From contig NZ_CP134050.1 in NCBI RefSeq assembly GCF_031583145.1, forward strand, positions 5,845,501 to 5,909,500: DNA of 64,000 nt, written 5' to 3'. The DNA is from Brevibacillus brevis (lineage in GTDB: Bacteria > Bacillota > Bacilli > Brevibacillales > Brevibacillaceae). Below the pieces are notes generated by a model, which was given only the letters and a program-made list of their open reading frames with translations, searched no databases and was not told the DNA's origin. This document shows, piece by piece, positions 34,624-42,580 of this stretch. Position numbers and translations under genes: made by a program. Each line of letters begins with the position of its first letter. The first letter of the stretch is position 1.

Positions 34624-35535
34624 TCAGCGGGAGCTCTGCTGATTGCTCCCTGCCCGTGATTTTTCCTTTACAAAGAACATCGCCACGATCGTCAGCAAGT
34701 ACGGCAGCATGGAAGTAAACTGCGTCGGCAAGGAAAAGCCCTGCAAGCGGATACTGAGGGCATCCATCAAGCCGAACAAAAAGCTGGACGCCAGGATTCC
34801 CAGCGGGTGGGATTGGCCCATCATCATCGCTACCAGGGCGATAAATCCACGTCCGGCAGTCATCCCTTCCGTAAACATCGTGACTTGTCCCAGCGACAGC
34901 TGCGCGCCAGCCAAGCCGCACAGCACGCCGCACATCGAAATCGCCAGCACTTGCAGGCCGGTCACCTTGAGCCCCAGGCTGCGGGCCGCCACCGGATTCA
35001 ATCCGACCGCCAGCACGCGAAAGCCCGCAACGGTCCGATAAAAGAACAGGTAGAGCAAAATCGCCGCCAGGAAGGCGAGGTAGACCAGCACGGAATGGCC
35101 GGAGAAGATGTCTCCCAGAACGGGAATATCTCCGATCACCGGGATGTCCAGCTTGGGCAGCCCGGCCATTTCCTTGTCGTAAAATGCGCCCTTCACTCCG
35201 AAAATGGCGCGCAGCGCGAATGTGGTCAGCCCGAGCGCCAAAAAGTTGATCGCTACCCCCACGACGATTTCATTGGCCCGCAGCCCGATCGTCATGTAGG
35301 CAAACAGCCAGGAAAACAGCACGCATACCAGCGCCGCGAACAGTACAGCGAGAAACAGGCTGCCCGTGAAGTGATTGCCGACGATGGCTGAAAAGGCACC
35401 GACCAATACCAGCCCTTCCAGCCCTACGTTAAAAATGCCTACCCGCGCGCACAGCGCTCCGCCCAATGCAGCCAGGAGGATCGGCGTGACCATCCGGATG
35501 GTCGAGCTAATGAGGGACCAATCAAGCAGCTCCAT
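34624..35535 (-). CDS. Nucleoside-type ABC transporter permease (second, NupQ-like)
   Basis: 303 residues, about 8-9 membrane segments, BPD_transp_2 family. It has the family's GAFSAIVGNHFTGSLFLAVL and SIRLQGFSLPTQFTSMLPYLLTIV ends. Its start overlaps the upstream permease gene by 14 bases. The arrangement lipoprotein-ATPase-permease-permease is that of the guanosine importer NupNOPQ of Bacillus. Confidence 0.9.
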   Translation of the reverse strand: MELLDWSLISSTIRMVTPILLAALGGALCARVGIFNVGLEGLVLVGAFSAIVGNHFTGSLFLAVLFAALVCVLFSWLFAYMTIGLRANEIVVGVAINFLALGLTTFALRAIFGVKGAFYDKEMAGLPKLDIPVIGDIPVLGDIFSGHSVLVYLAFLAAILLYLFFYRTVAGFRVLAVGLNPVAARSLGLKVTGLQVLAISMCGVLCGLAGAQLSLGQVTMFTEGMTAGRGFIALVAMMMGQSHPLGILASSFLFGLMDALSIRLQGFSLPTQFTSMLPYLLTIVAMFFVKEKSRAGSNQQSSR

Positions 35536-36592
35536 GTGTCTCTCCCCCTTTTGCCTTCCGCTTTTTCCACCAGTCGTAGCTGAACCTCGCGGAAATGAAT
35601 AAAATCAGCACTGCTTGAATCACACTGGCCAGCTCCAACGGGACTTCCGTATTTCGCTCCACACCCATCGCCCCTGTCTGGAACGCAGCGAGGAGAATGG
35701 AAGTGAAGACGATGCCGATCGGATGGGAGCCTGCGAGCAGCGTCGCCATCATCCCCGTCCAGGCGAAGTTGGGCACCGTCAATGCCCCATCCACGAACCG
35801 ATAGTGCGAACCCAGCACTTCTACCGTCCCGGCAAGGCCAGCCAGACCGCCGCTGGCAAACATCCCGGCCAGCATCACCTTGATCTGGTTAATCCCGCCG
35901 TACCGGGCAAAGAACGGATTTTGACCGAGCATTTTGACCTCGTAGCCAAACGGCGTGTAGCGGATGACCCAGAACAGGATCAAAGCGGCCGCGATGGCGA
36001 AGAAAAATCCCGCGTGAACGCTCATCCCTGCGAACAGCTTGGGCAGCCACACGCTTTTGTCCAGCATCACGGTCTGGGCGAGCGCAGCCGAGCCGCTTCT
36101 GTCGCGGAACGGTTCGGTCACCAGGTAGCTCGCAAACAACACGGCAATATAGTTGAACAGGAGCGTGGAAATGAGCAGCGGGATCCGGAATTTCGCCTCC
36201 ATATATCCCGCGAGCAGCGACCAAAGCCCGCCTGCTGCGATGCCAGCGACCAGTCCTGCCAGCATCTTGACCACGCCGGGACCCGGCAAATAGATCGCGA
36301 CCAGCGCAGCACTGACGGCGCCAAGTACCATCTGTCCCTCCGCTCCCATATTGAACACGCCTGCGCGAAACGCCAGGGCGAGCCCCAGCGCGATCAGCAT
36401 GATCGGTGTCGCGCGCGCCAATGTGGACGTGAAGAAGTAGAAGCTGCCGAAAGCGCCCTTCCACATCTCCTGGTACGTCCCGATGACCGATTCGCCTACC
36501 GCCGCGATCACGACCGCTCCGGTCAACAGGCCGATCACGACGGCCAGGATCGGCTGAACCAACGACTTACACAGCTCTCTGACTGCTGCCAT
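35522..36592 (-). CDS. Nucleoside-type ABC transporter permease (first, NupP-like)
   Basis: 356 residues, about 9-10 membrane segments, BPD_transp_2 family; FRAGVFNMGAEGQMVLGAVSAALVAIYLPG is the conserved loop (only partly quoted from the family consensus). ATG at 36592 after AGGAGGAAGCGTTC, overlapping the ATPase gene by 26 bases. Forms the channel with the next permease. Confidence 0.9.
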   Translation of the reverse strand: MAAVRELCKSLVQPILAVVIGLLTGAVVIAAVGESVIGTYQEMWKGAFGSFYFFTSTLARATPIMLIALGLALAFRAGVFNMGAEGQMVLGAVSAALVAIYLPGPGVVKMLAGLVAGIAAGGLWSLLAGYMEAKFRIPLLISTLLFNYIAVLFASYLVTEPFRDRSGSAALAQTVMLDKSVWLPKLFAGMSVHAGFFFAIAAALILFWVIRYTPFGYEVKMLGQNPFFARYGGINQIKVMLAGMFASGGLAGLAGTVEVLGSHYRFVDGALTVPNFAWTGMMATLLAGSHPIGIVFTSILLAAFQTGAMGVERNTEVPLELASVIQAVLILFISARFSYDWWKKRKAKGGETHGAA

Positions 36593-38096
36593 GAACGCTT
36601 CCTCCTGCCATCAACACGCTGATTTTTTCTTCGGTCGCTTCCGTTCGCGCCAGCTCGCCGGCAATCCGGCCCTTGTACATGACCAAAATCCGGTCCGACA
36701 AGGCGAGGATCTCTGACAGCTCGGACGAGACGAGCAAAATGCCGTCGCCGCTGTTCCGCTTTTCGAGCAGCGCCTGGTGAATGTACTCCATCGCCCCGAT
36801 ATCCACCCCGCGAGTCGGTTCGGCAGCAATCAGCAGCGGCGTTTCCTGTCCCAGCTCCCGGGCGACGATCAGCTTTTGCAGGTTTCCGCCTGACAGATTG
36901 CCCGCCTGCTCCTGCAGCTCCCGGGAGCCCGTCTTGATCGCAAAGCGTTCTACCCAGCCTCGCACGACCTTGCGGAACGCGTCGCGCAGGATGACACCTC
37001 GCCGATAATACTCGGGCTTGCGCTGATAGCCCATCAAGGCATTTTCCTCGACGCTCTCCTGCTTGGCTGTGCCCCACAGGTAGCGGTCTTCGGGAATGTG
37101 CGCCATACCTGCCTGGCGTATGGCTTGTACCGACTTGTTGGTCACATCCTTGCCGCCCAGGATGATCCTCCCTCCCTGGACGGGCATCAGGCCGCTGATC
37201 GCTTGCAGCAGCTCGGACTGTCCGTTGCCCGACACGCCCGCGATGCCCACGATTTCGCCGTGGTGGACGGAAAAGCTGACCCGATCCAGCAACGTCTGCT
37301 TGTCCCGCACCGTCACCTGGTCTACGTGCAGCAGCCGCTCCCCTTCCAACGGGACACGCTGGCTTAGCTGCTCCAGATCCCTGCCCACCATCAGCCGAGC
37401 CAGCTCGTCGACACTCGTCTCCTGCCTGGAGACGGTCCCGGTCACCCGCCCACCGCGCAATACCGTGATGCGGTCCGATACCTCCATCACTTCCTGCAGC
37501 TTGTGCGTAATCAGGATGACGCTCTTTCCGCCGGCCGCCAGATTGCGGATCGTCTGCAACAGGTCCTTGACCTCCAATGGAGTAAGGACGGCAGTCGGCT
37601 CGTCCAGCACGATGATGTCCGCCCCCTGGTACAGCACCTTGAGAATTTCCACCCGCTGCTGCTCGCCGACCGAGCAGGCCGATACCTGCGCCGTCGGATC
37701 GATAGGGATCCGGTACTGCTCGCTCAATGCCCGCACCTTTTCCACCGCTTCCTTGCGCCGGAAAAACCCCGCCTGTCTGGGCTCATAGCCGATGACGATA
37801 TTTTCCGCCACGCTGAATTCCCCGAAGAGCATGAAATGCTGATGCACCATGCCGATTCCGTTGCGAATCGCATCATCCGGACCGCGAAAGGAGACGGGCT
37901 TGCCATTTAGCTGGATTTCGCCCGACGTCGGCTGCTCCATTCCGTACAGCATCCGCATCAGCGTCGTCTTGCCCGCGCCGTTTTCCCCGACAATCGCGTG
38001 CACTTCGCCCGCCTCGAGGGAAAATGATACCCGGTCGTTGGCGGTAAATTCCCCGTACTTTTTGGTCATGTTCTTCATTTCCAGGCGATGCGCCAT
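36567..38096 (-). CDS. Nucleoside-type ABC transporter ATPase, two ABC domains (NupO-like)
   Basis: 509 residues holding two fused ATPase domains. The N-terminal domain has GENGAGKTTLMRM, signature CSVGEQQRVEILKV and IIVLDEPTAVLTP; the C-terminal one has GVSGNGQSELL in place of a classic Walker A, LSGGNLQKLIVAREL and LIAAEPTRGVDI. The degenerate second site is normal for this family. Start ATG at 38096 after GGAGGAGCGG. It energises import through the two permeases that follow. Confidence 0.93.
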   Translation of the reverse strand: MAHRLEMKNMTKKYGEFTANDRVSFSLEAGEVHAIVGENGAGKTTLMRMLYGMEQPTSGEIQLNGKPVSFRGPDDAIRNGIGMVHQHFMLFGEFSVAENIVIGYEPRQAGFFRRKEAVEKVRALSEQYRIPIDPTAQVSACSVGEQQRVEILKVLYQGADIIVLDEPTAVLTPLEVKDLLQTIRNLAAGGKSVILITHKLQEVMEVSDRITVLRGGRVTGTVSRQETSVDELARLMVGRDLEQLSQRVPLEGERLLHVDQVTVRDKQTLLDRVSFSVHHGEIVGIAGVSGNGQSELLQAISGLMPVQGGRIILGGKDVTNKSVQAIRQAGMAHIPEDRYLWGTAKQESVEENALMGYQRKPEYYRRGVILRDAFRKVVRGWVERFAIKTGSRELQEQAGNLSGGNLQKLIVARELGQETPLLIAAEPTRGVDIGAMEYIHQALLEKRNSGDGILLVSSELSEILALSDRILVMYKGRIAGELARTEATEEKISVLMAGGSVHGSSQRAV

Positions 38097-38188
38097 TTCC
38101 GCTCCTCCTTTTCTGCTGTTGGCGCCCAATACACAAGCGACCGACTACACAGCGGTAGTCGGTCACCTGAATGCACGAGTGCTGCCCG

Positions 38189-39220
38189 TTATTCAAACGT
38201 GTCTGGCACTTTCCGCGTGCCTGCCACGATCTCGTCGTGGATGGCCTTCACCTTGTCCACCACTTCCTGACCGATGAAAGCGTTCAGCGGTGTCTTGCTT
38301 TCGTGGGTCACATAGGTGACGCCTACGCCTTTTTCCTTCAAACCGTACGTCACTACGCCCGGCTTCAGGGAGCCTTCCGTGAACGCCTTCACGGTTTCGT
38401 ATGCGGCTGCATCGGTGCCTTTCAGCTGGGACAGGACGATGTGCTCGGGATCGATTGTCGTGCGGTCTACGTCTTGCCCCGCTGTGTAAAAGCCTTTCTC
38501 CTTCGCCGCTTCGAACACGCCCAAATCGCCGACCGCCGCAGCGCCGTTGATGAAGTCGGCGCCTTTGGAAGCCTGTAGCAGAGCCAGCTCTTTCGCTTTT
38601 GCCGGGTCGGAGAAGCTGCCTACGTAGTTGACGAGGAACTCAGCCTTCGGATTCGTCGCTTTCAGGCCTTCCTGGAATCCGCCCGTCCACTTTTTCAAGA
38701 GCGGAATGTCCATGGCCACCACCATGCCGACTTTGTTTGTTTTGGTTGCCAGACCCGCGGCCGCGCCCATCAGGTATGCGGCTTCCTGCTCTCGGAAGGT
38801 AACGCTGCGGACGTTTGGCAAATCGACTACCGTATCGATGATCACAAAGGTTTTGTCCGGATTTTCCGCCGCCACCTTTTTCAGCGCATCCTCCGATTCA
38901 AAAGAAGAGGTGATGATCAAGTCGTAATTTTCCGCCACCGCCACGCGCAGGTTTTCTTCTATCGCTCCATGGTCCGTAGACTCGATCGTCTTTACTTCCG
39001 CGCCGAACTCCTGGCCGGCTTTTTTGGCTCCTTCGTCCATCTGTTGGAAGAATGGATTGACGCCGATTTTTTCAGGCAAAACCAGGGCGATGCGCTTTTT
39101 CGCTGCTCCCTCTTGTCCTGCCGCTTGTCCTTCTGTTTTTTCTGCCGGCGCATTGCCTCCAGCCGAGCAGCCCGCCGCCAAGACGGCGAATGTAGTCAAA
39201 GCCAACAACAACTTCTTCAT
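38189..39220 (-). CDS. BMP-family nucleoside-binding lipoprotein
   Basis: 343 residues, with a lipoprotein signal ending AVLAAGC and a Gly/Ala/Glu linker. BMP (PnrA/NupN-like) features: IALVLPEKIGVNPFFQQMDEG, DLIITSSFESEDALKKVAAENPD, VRSVTFREQEAAYLMGAAAG and ADFINGAAAVGDLGVFEAAK. Known members bind purine nucleosides. It is the first gene after the SAM-I riboswitch, which makes a SAM-derived nucleoside an attractive ligand. A second promoter with a PurR-box-like palindrome lies between riboswitch and gene. Confidence 0.92.
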   Translation of the reverse strand: MKKLLLALTTFAVLAAGCSAGGNAPAEKTEGQAAGQEGAAKKRIALVLPEKIGVNPFFQQMDEGAKKAGQEFGAEVKTIESTDHGAIEENLRVAVAENYDLIITSSFESEDALKKVAAENPDKTFVIIDTVVDLPNVRSVTFREQEAAYLMGAAAGLATKTNKVGMVVAMDIPLLKKWTGGFQEGLKATNPKAEFLVNYVGSFSDPAKAKELALLQASKGADFINGAAAVGDLGVFEAAKEKGFYTAGQDVDRTTIDPEHIVLSQLKGTDAAAYETVKAFTEGSLKPGVVTYGLKEKGVGVTYVTHESKTPLNAFIGQEVVDKVKAIHDEIVAGTRKVPDTFE

Positions 39221-39319
39221 GATGTTCCCCTCTCTACGCTCACTTTATATTCGTTCTTTTCTGCCCACTTATGTAATGTACGGTTTTTTATCAAAAAAAT
39301 CAACTAAAATTACGTACAT

Positions 39320-39348
39320 TTTATATAAATCGTAATCGAACGTTCGTT
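39320..39348 (-). promoter_or_regulatory. Possible second promoter with PurR-box-like palindrome
   Basis: The minus strand has TATAAA at 39325-39320. The palindrome CGAACGTTCG at 39337-39346 overlaps the matching -35 region. CGAACGTTCGTT is identical to a stretch before the guanine-riboswitch gene at 44319-44330 and resembles the Bacillus PurR box (core CCGAAC). It lies downstream of the riboswitch terminator. Confidence 0.4.
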
Positions 39349-39364
39349 ATTATGCCCTCTACAA

Positions 39365-39391
39365 AAAAACTCTTCCCGGCGGAAGAGTTTT
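39365..39391 (-). terminator. SAM riboswitch expression-platform terminator
   Basis: AAAACTCTTCC and GGAAGAGTTTTTTT pair over CGCC-type loop bases on the minus strand, 20 bases after the aptamer. This is the hairpin formed when SAM is bound. Confidence 0.88.
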
Positions 39392-39411
39392 GCGCATGCA
39401 CGTTCCTCTTC

Positions 39412-39519
39412 CTCATCTTCCAAGACATTCGCTTGTCTTGTAGGAATTGGCACCAATCTGTACTAGGTACAGTGGTTGCCGGGCTTCATCGGGCCAGTCC
39501 CTCCGCCACTCTTGATAAG
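39412..39519 (-). ncRNA. SAM-I (S-box) riboswitch aptamer
   Basis: The minus-strand sequence shows the S-box core in order: CTTATCAAGAG (P1 and start of P2), GGCGGAGGGACTGGCCCGA, TGAAGCCCGGCAACC, a stem with ACTGTAC/GTACAG, GGTGCCAATTCC, a final hairpin CAAGAC/GTCTTG, and GATGAG closing P1 against CTTATC. Followed by a terminator, so it should switch transcription off when SAM is high. The downstream genes encode a BMP nucleoside importer, a molybdoenzyme and a nucleoside phosphorylase, not classic methionine genes. Confidence 0.96.
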
Positions 39520-39604
39520 GCAGTAAATCTATTGGATTATAACCCTTTCTATTCTAGCAGAATGCAGAAAAAATGCAATTGTTGTTTCAATTCACACTGT
39601 CCCA

Positions 39605-41077
39605 TTATTCGTGAAATGTCTTCTGCAAACGATGTGACAGCGAGCTCAGCTCGCCCAGCTCTTCTGTAATTTCCCGCACCTTCTGGTGTTGGTTTTCTGC
39701 CGTGGCAAACAGCTCTTCCAAGCTCGCCACCGATTCTTCCGTTACCGCCGTGATCGTAGACATCTCGCCCGCGACCTCGCTGGAGCGCATTTTTACCTGA
39801 TCCATGCTGGAGCGTACCTGCTCGGCCGCTTCCAAAAACGTGACCATCCCCGCACGGACCGCCTCAATCGAGGCTACGGTTTGGACGGCCAGCTCCTGGC
39901 CCTTGGCCACGGAAGCTTCCCCGTTGCTGATCTGCTTGACGGCATTTTCGCTTTCCTGATGGAGCGATTTCAGGATCTCGGTGATTTCCTGGGTCGCCGT
40001 GGCGCTTTGCTCGGCCAGCTTGCGAACTTCGTCAGCCACGACGGCGAATCCGCGCCCGTGCTCGCCTGCCCGCGCCGATTCGATCGCGGCGTTCAGCGCC
40101 AGCAAATTCGTCTGCGTAGCGATTTGATTGATCGCTTCCACGATTTCCTCCACACGGTTGGCCTGGCGATTGAGCTGATGGATCGTCGCTGCTGCGACAT
40201 GGACAGCCTGGACGATCTGCTCCATCTGCGTGGAGAGTTCATTCATCATGCCGATGCTCTGAGCCAGCCGCTGATTGTTCTGGTCGGATTCCTTCTTCAT
40301 CGCATTCGTCTGTGTGGTCACGACCTCAATTTCCCGGTCGATCGACTGGACTTCCTCCTCGATTTTGACCGTAGAATTGGCCTGCGATTCCATCCCTGTC
40401 GCCACTTCCTTGAAGGCGATCATCATTTCGTCGGTGTTGTGCTTGGTTCCTTCCGCGTGCTCGTGCACATGCTCGGTGGTCCGGTCCAGCTGCTCGGTAA
40501 TCGACCGGATGTGTCCCAGCATCTCTTTCAGCCGCTGCTCTTTTTCCTCCGCTTCCAGACGGGCTGCATCTGCCTTTCGCAAGGATGCTTGTCCCGCCAG
40601 GCACAGATACGTCATGGCCGCCATCATCATCACGATGGCTGCGATCCGGACAATCAGATTGATTTCCGTGTAATCGCCCGTAAAGATCTCGTACGTATGC
40701 GTGTAAAACCCTACCAATGTTGCGATGATTTGCGCGAAGCCGGTGAACACGACCAGCTTCCAGTCGAGATAGGCTGCCAAAAAACCGATCACGATAAATG
40801 CGAGAAAGGCCACTTCCTGATAGGAACTGAAATGGTCGAATGAAATCGCATAATACATGAGTCCGATGGCTACGAGATAACGAATCAACTGGCTGTCCTT
40901 GCGAATGAAATAGTAAGGCGAAACGATCAGAGTGACCAGCAGTCCCACTGAGCAAACCATCCAAAAGTTCGCATTCGTTTGGTAAGCTACCAGTCCGGCC
41001 ATCCATAAATGATTCCATAAGACAAAAATCATGAAGCCTTCCTTGTTGGTCAAGGTGCTCCTCACCAACTGAATCAT
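39605..41077 (-). CDS. Methyl-accepting chemotaxis protein with membrane-embedded sensor
   Basis: 490 residues. Residues 1-165 form about six closely spaced membrane helices with no sizeable extracellular domain and no obvious HAMP. A linker coiled coil (ADAARLEAEEKEQRLKEM) leads into the signalling domain, whose hairpin tip reads EAINQIATQTNLLALNAAIESARAGE. It would relay a signal to CheA/CheW. Because there is no periplasmic ligand domain, the input is probably membrane state, energy level or a transporter partner; this is inferred. ATG after AAGGAGGGACAAGG. Confidence 0.9.
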   Translation of the reverse strand: MIQLVRSTLTNKEGFMIFVLWNHLWMAGLVAYQTNANFWMVCSVGLLVTLIVSPYYFIRKDSQLIRYLVAIGLMYYAISFDHFSSYQEVAFLAFIVIGFLAAYLDWKLVVFTGFAQIIATLVGFYTHTYEIFTGDYTEINLIVRIAAIVMMMAAMTYLCLAGQASLRKADAARLEAEEKEQRLKEMLGHIRSITEQLDRTTEHVHEHAEGTKHNTDEMMIAFKEVATGMESQANSTVKIEEEVQSIDREIEVVTTQTNAMKKESDQNNQRLAQSIGMMNELSTQMEQIVQAVHVAAATIHQLNRQANRVEEIVEAINQIATQTNLLALNAAIESARAGEHGRGFAVVADEVRKLAEQSATATQEITEILKSLHQESENAVKQISNGEASVAKGQELAVQTVASIEAVRAGMVTFLEAAEQVRSSMDQVKMRSSEVAGEMSTITAVTEESVASLEELFATAENQHQKVREITEELGELSSLSHRLQKTFHE

Positions 41078-41245
41078 CCTTGTCCCTCCTTATCTTTCTA
41101 TTAATATCGGATTCTTTTTCCATTATAGATCGCAAAATCTTCCTGCACCTGTGAAAAATATGCGAACAGCAGAAACCACTTCGCCCACATCCGAATAGGC
41201 TGATCTGACAGATCTTTATTTTATGAAAGGAATGGACTAACTACA

Positions 41246-41863
41246 GTGGAATTGAACCGATTGCCCGTCACCGTGCTGACGCGTACCATCTCCCGCCCGA
41301 ACACCACGATCCACTATCCGCAATTGTCCGGGCTCGCCAACCAACAGGCCCAGCTGCAAATCAACCGCGCGCTGCTGCGAACCGTTCAGGGCCTCGTCAC
41401 CGAGCAGCGAAGAGTCCAGGTCCAGGGGAACACCCAAATGCAAGGCAGCTATGAGATCAAGAACAACCAGCGAGGCATCATCAGCGCGACTCTCAGCAAC
41501 TACGCCTATACGCCGCAAATGGCTCACGGGATGTCGTTTCTCGGATCAGTCTCGGCGGACGTCGATACAGGACAGCTGTACAGCCTCCGCGACTTGTTCA
41601 AAACAGGGAGCGATTACATCCGGGTCCTGTCCGACAGCATCAAGCGGCAAATCAAGCAGCGGCACATCCCGACGTTGCAGGATTTTACGACGATCAAGCC
41701 GGACCAGGATTTTTATCTCGCAGACAAAACATTGGTGATCTATTTTCAGCTCTATGAAATCACTCCGTATTACGTCGGCTTTCCCATGTTTCCGATCTCA
41801 GTGTACGATCTGGAGCCCATCATCAATGAAAAAGGGCCGCTCTCCATCCTGGCAGCCGATTAA
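41246..41863 (+). CDS. DUF3298/DUF4163-type protein
   Basis: 205 residues, GTG start after GAAAGGAATGG. The C-terminal part (FKTGSDYIRVLSDSI...YLADKTLVIYFQLYEITPYYVG) resembles the RsiV-like DUF3298 domain found in anti-sigma factors and secreted proteins. No signal peptide or membrane segment is visible, so this copy looks cytoplasmic or leaderless. Function unknown. Confidence 0.65.
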   Translation: MELNRLPVTVLTRTISRPNTTIHYPQLSGLANQQAQLQINRALLRTVQGLVTEQRRVQVQGNTQMQGSYEIKNNQRGIISATLSNYAYTPQMAHGMSFLGSVSADVDTGQLYSLRDLFKTGSDYIRVLSDSIKRQIKQRHIPTLQDFTTIKPDQDFYLADKTLVIYFQLYEITPYYVGFPMFPISVYDLEPIINEKGPLSILAAD

Positions 41864-41877
41864 GGCTGGGTCGCCAA

Positions 41878-41921
41878 ACGCAAGCAAGCTGATGAGCTTT
41901 CGACCATCAGCTTGCTTGCGT
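41878..41921. repeat. Perfect 17-bp inverted repeat
   Basis: ACGCAAGCAAGCTGATG and its exact complement flank a 10-base loop just after the DUF3298 gene. No T-run follows on either strand, so it is either a weak terminator or a different structural element. Confidence 0.7.
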
Positions 41922-42010
41922 ATGTGATCGCCGGGAAATTCCGATTTTGGCGCATACAAATAATCATTTACTTATATGGTTGAAGCTGATAGTATTTTAT
42001 TTGTACATAT

Positions 42011-42026
42011 TTACTTAAGCAAGTGA
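42011..42026. promoter_or_regulatory. Candidate MarR operator
   Basis: TTACTTAAGCAAGTGA, with ACTT and AAGT half-sites around AAGC, lies about 35 bases before the MarR start in an AT-rich promoter region. Autoregulation is the usual MarR arrangement and is inferred. Confidence 0.4.
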
Positions 42027-42057
42027 GGAAATATCGGACCCCTTTCATGGAGGACGG

Positions 42058-42501
42058 ATGCTCATGCAATATTACGGACACCGCATCAGCCAGACGGCAC
42101 GAGTCTTTAGCAAGAAACTGAACGGATTGCTCTCTCCCCTTGGACTTTACAGCTCCCAATGGGGCATCCTCATGTGCCTGTATTACCGCGATACACTGAC
42201 GCAGGTGCAGATCAGCAACTATCTCAACGTGGAAGCGCCGACCATTACCCGTACCCTCACCCGCCTGGAGGAAATGGGCTGGATCGTCCGCGCAGAAGGG
42301 GAAGACAAGCGCGAGCGCTACGTGTCGCTATCGCCACTCGCCATCGAAAAATTCCCGGAATGGGCAAAGGCAGCCACCTTCCTGGAAAGCGCGGCCTTGC
42401 AGGATATTGCCGAAGAAGACTTGGCTACCTTTAACCGCGTCCTGAAGAAAATGAATGAAAATCTGAATAGTCTGCAGACAGCCGCTTCCCTCTCGGAATA
42501 A
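42058..42501 (+). CDS. MarR family transcriptional regulator
   Basis: 147 residues. The winged helix spans about residues 30-100: SSQWGILMCLYYRDTLTQVQISNYL, NVEAPTITRTLTRLEEMGWI and the wing RAEGEDKRERYVSLS. Two in-frame ATGs (42058, 42064) follow GGAGG at 4 and 10 bases; either may be used. No adjacent same-strand target gene; its regulon is unknown. Confidence 0.9.
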   Translation: MLMQYYGHRISQTARVFSKKLNGLLSPLGLYSSQWGILMCLYYRDTLTQVQISNYLNVEAPTITRTLTRLEEMGWIVRAEGEDKRERYVSLSPLAIEKFPEWAKAATFLESAALQDIAEEDLATFNRVLKKMNENLNSLQTAASLSE

Positions 42502-42509
42502 ATACGCAC

Positions 42510-42558
42510 AAAAAGGCTTCCACCCCCAGGCACATGCCTTTGGAATGGAAGCCTTTTT
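42510..42558. terminator. Bidirectional terminator
   Basis: AAAAAGGCTTCCA pairs with TGGAAGCCTTTTT between the convergent MarR and FAD-dehydrogenase genes. Confidence 0.88.
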
Positions 42559-42580
42559 CTATTGTCCTGCCGTTTTGGTC

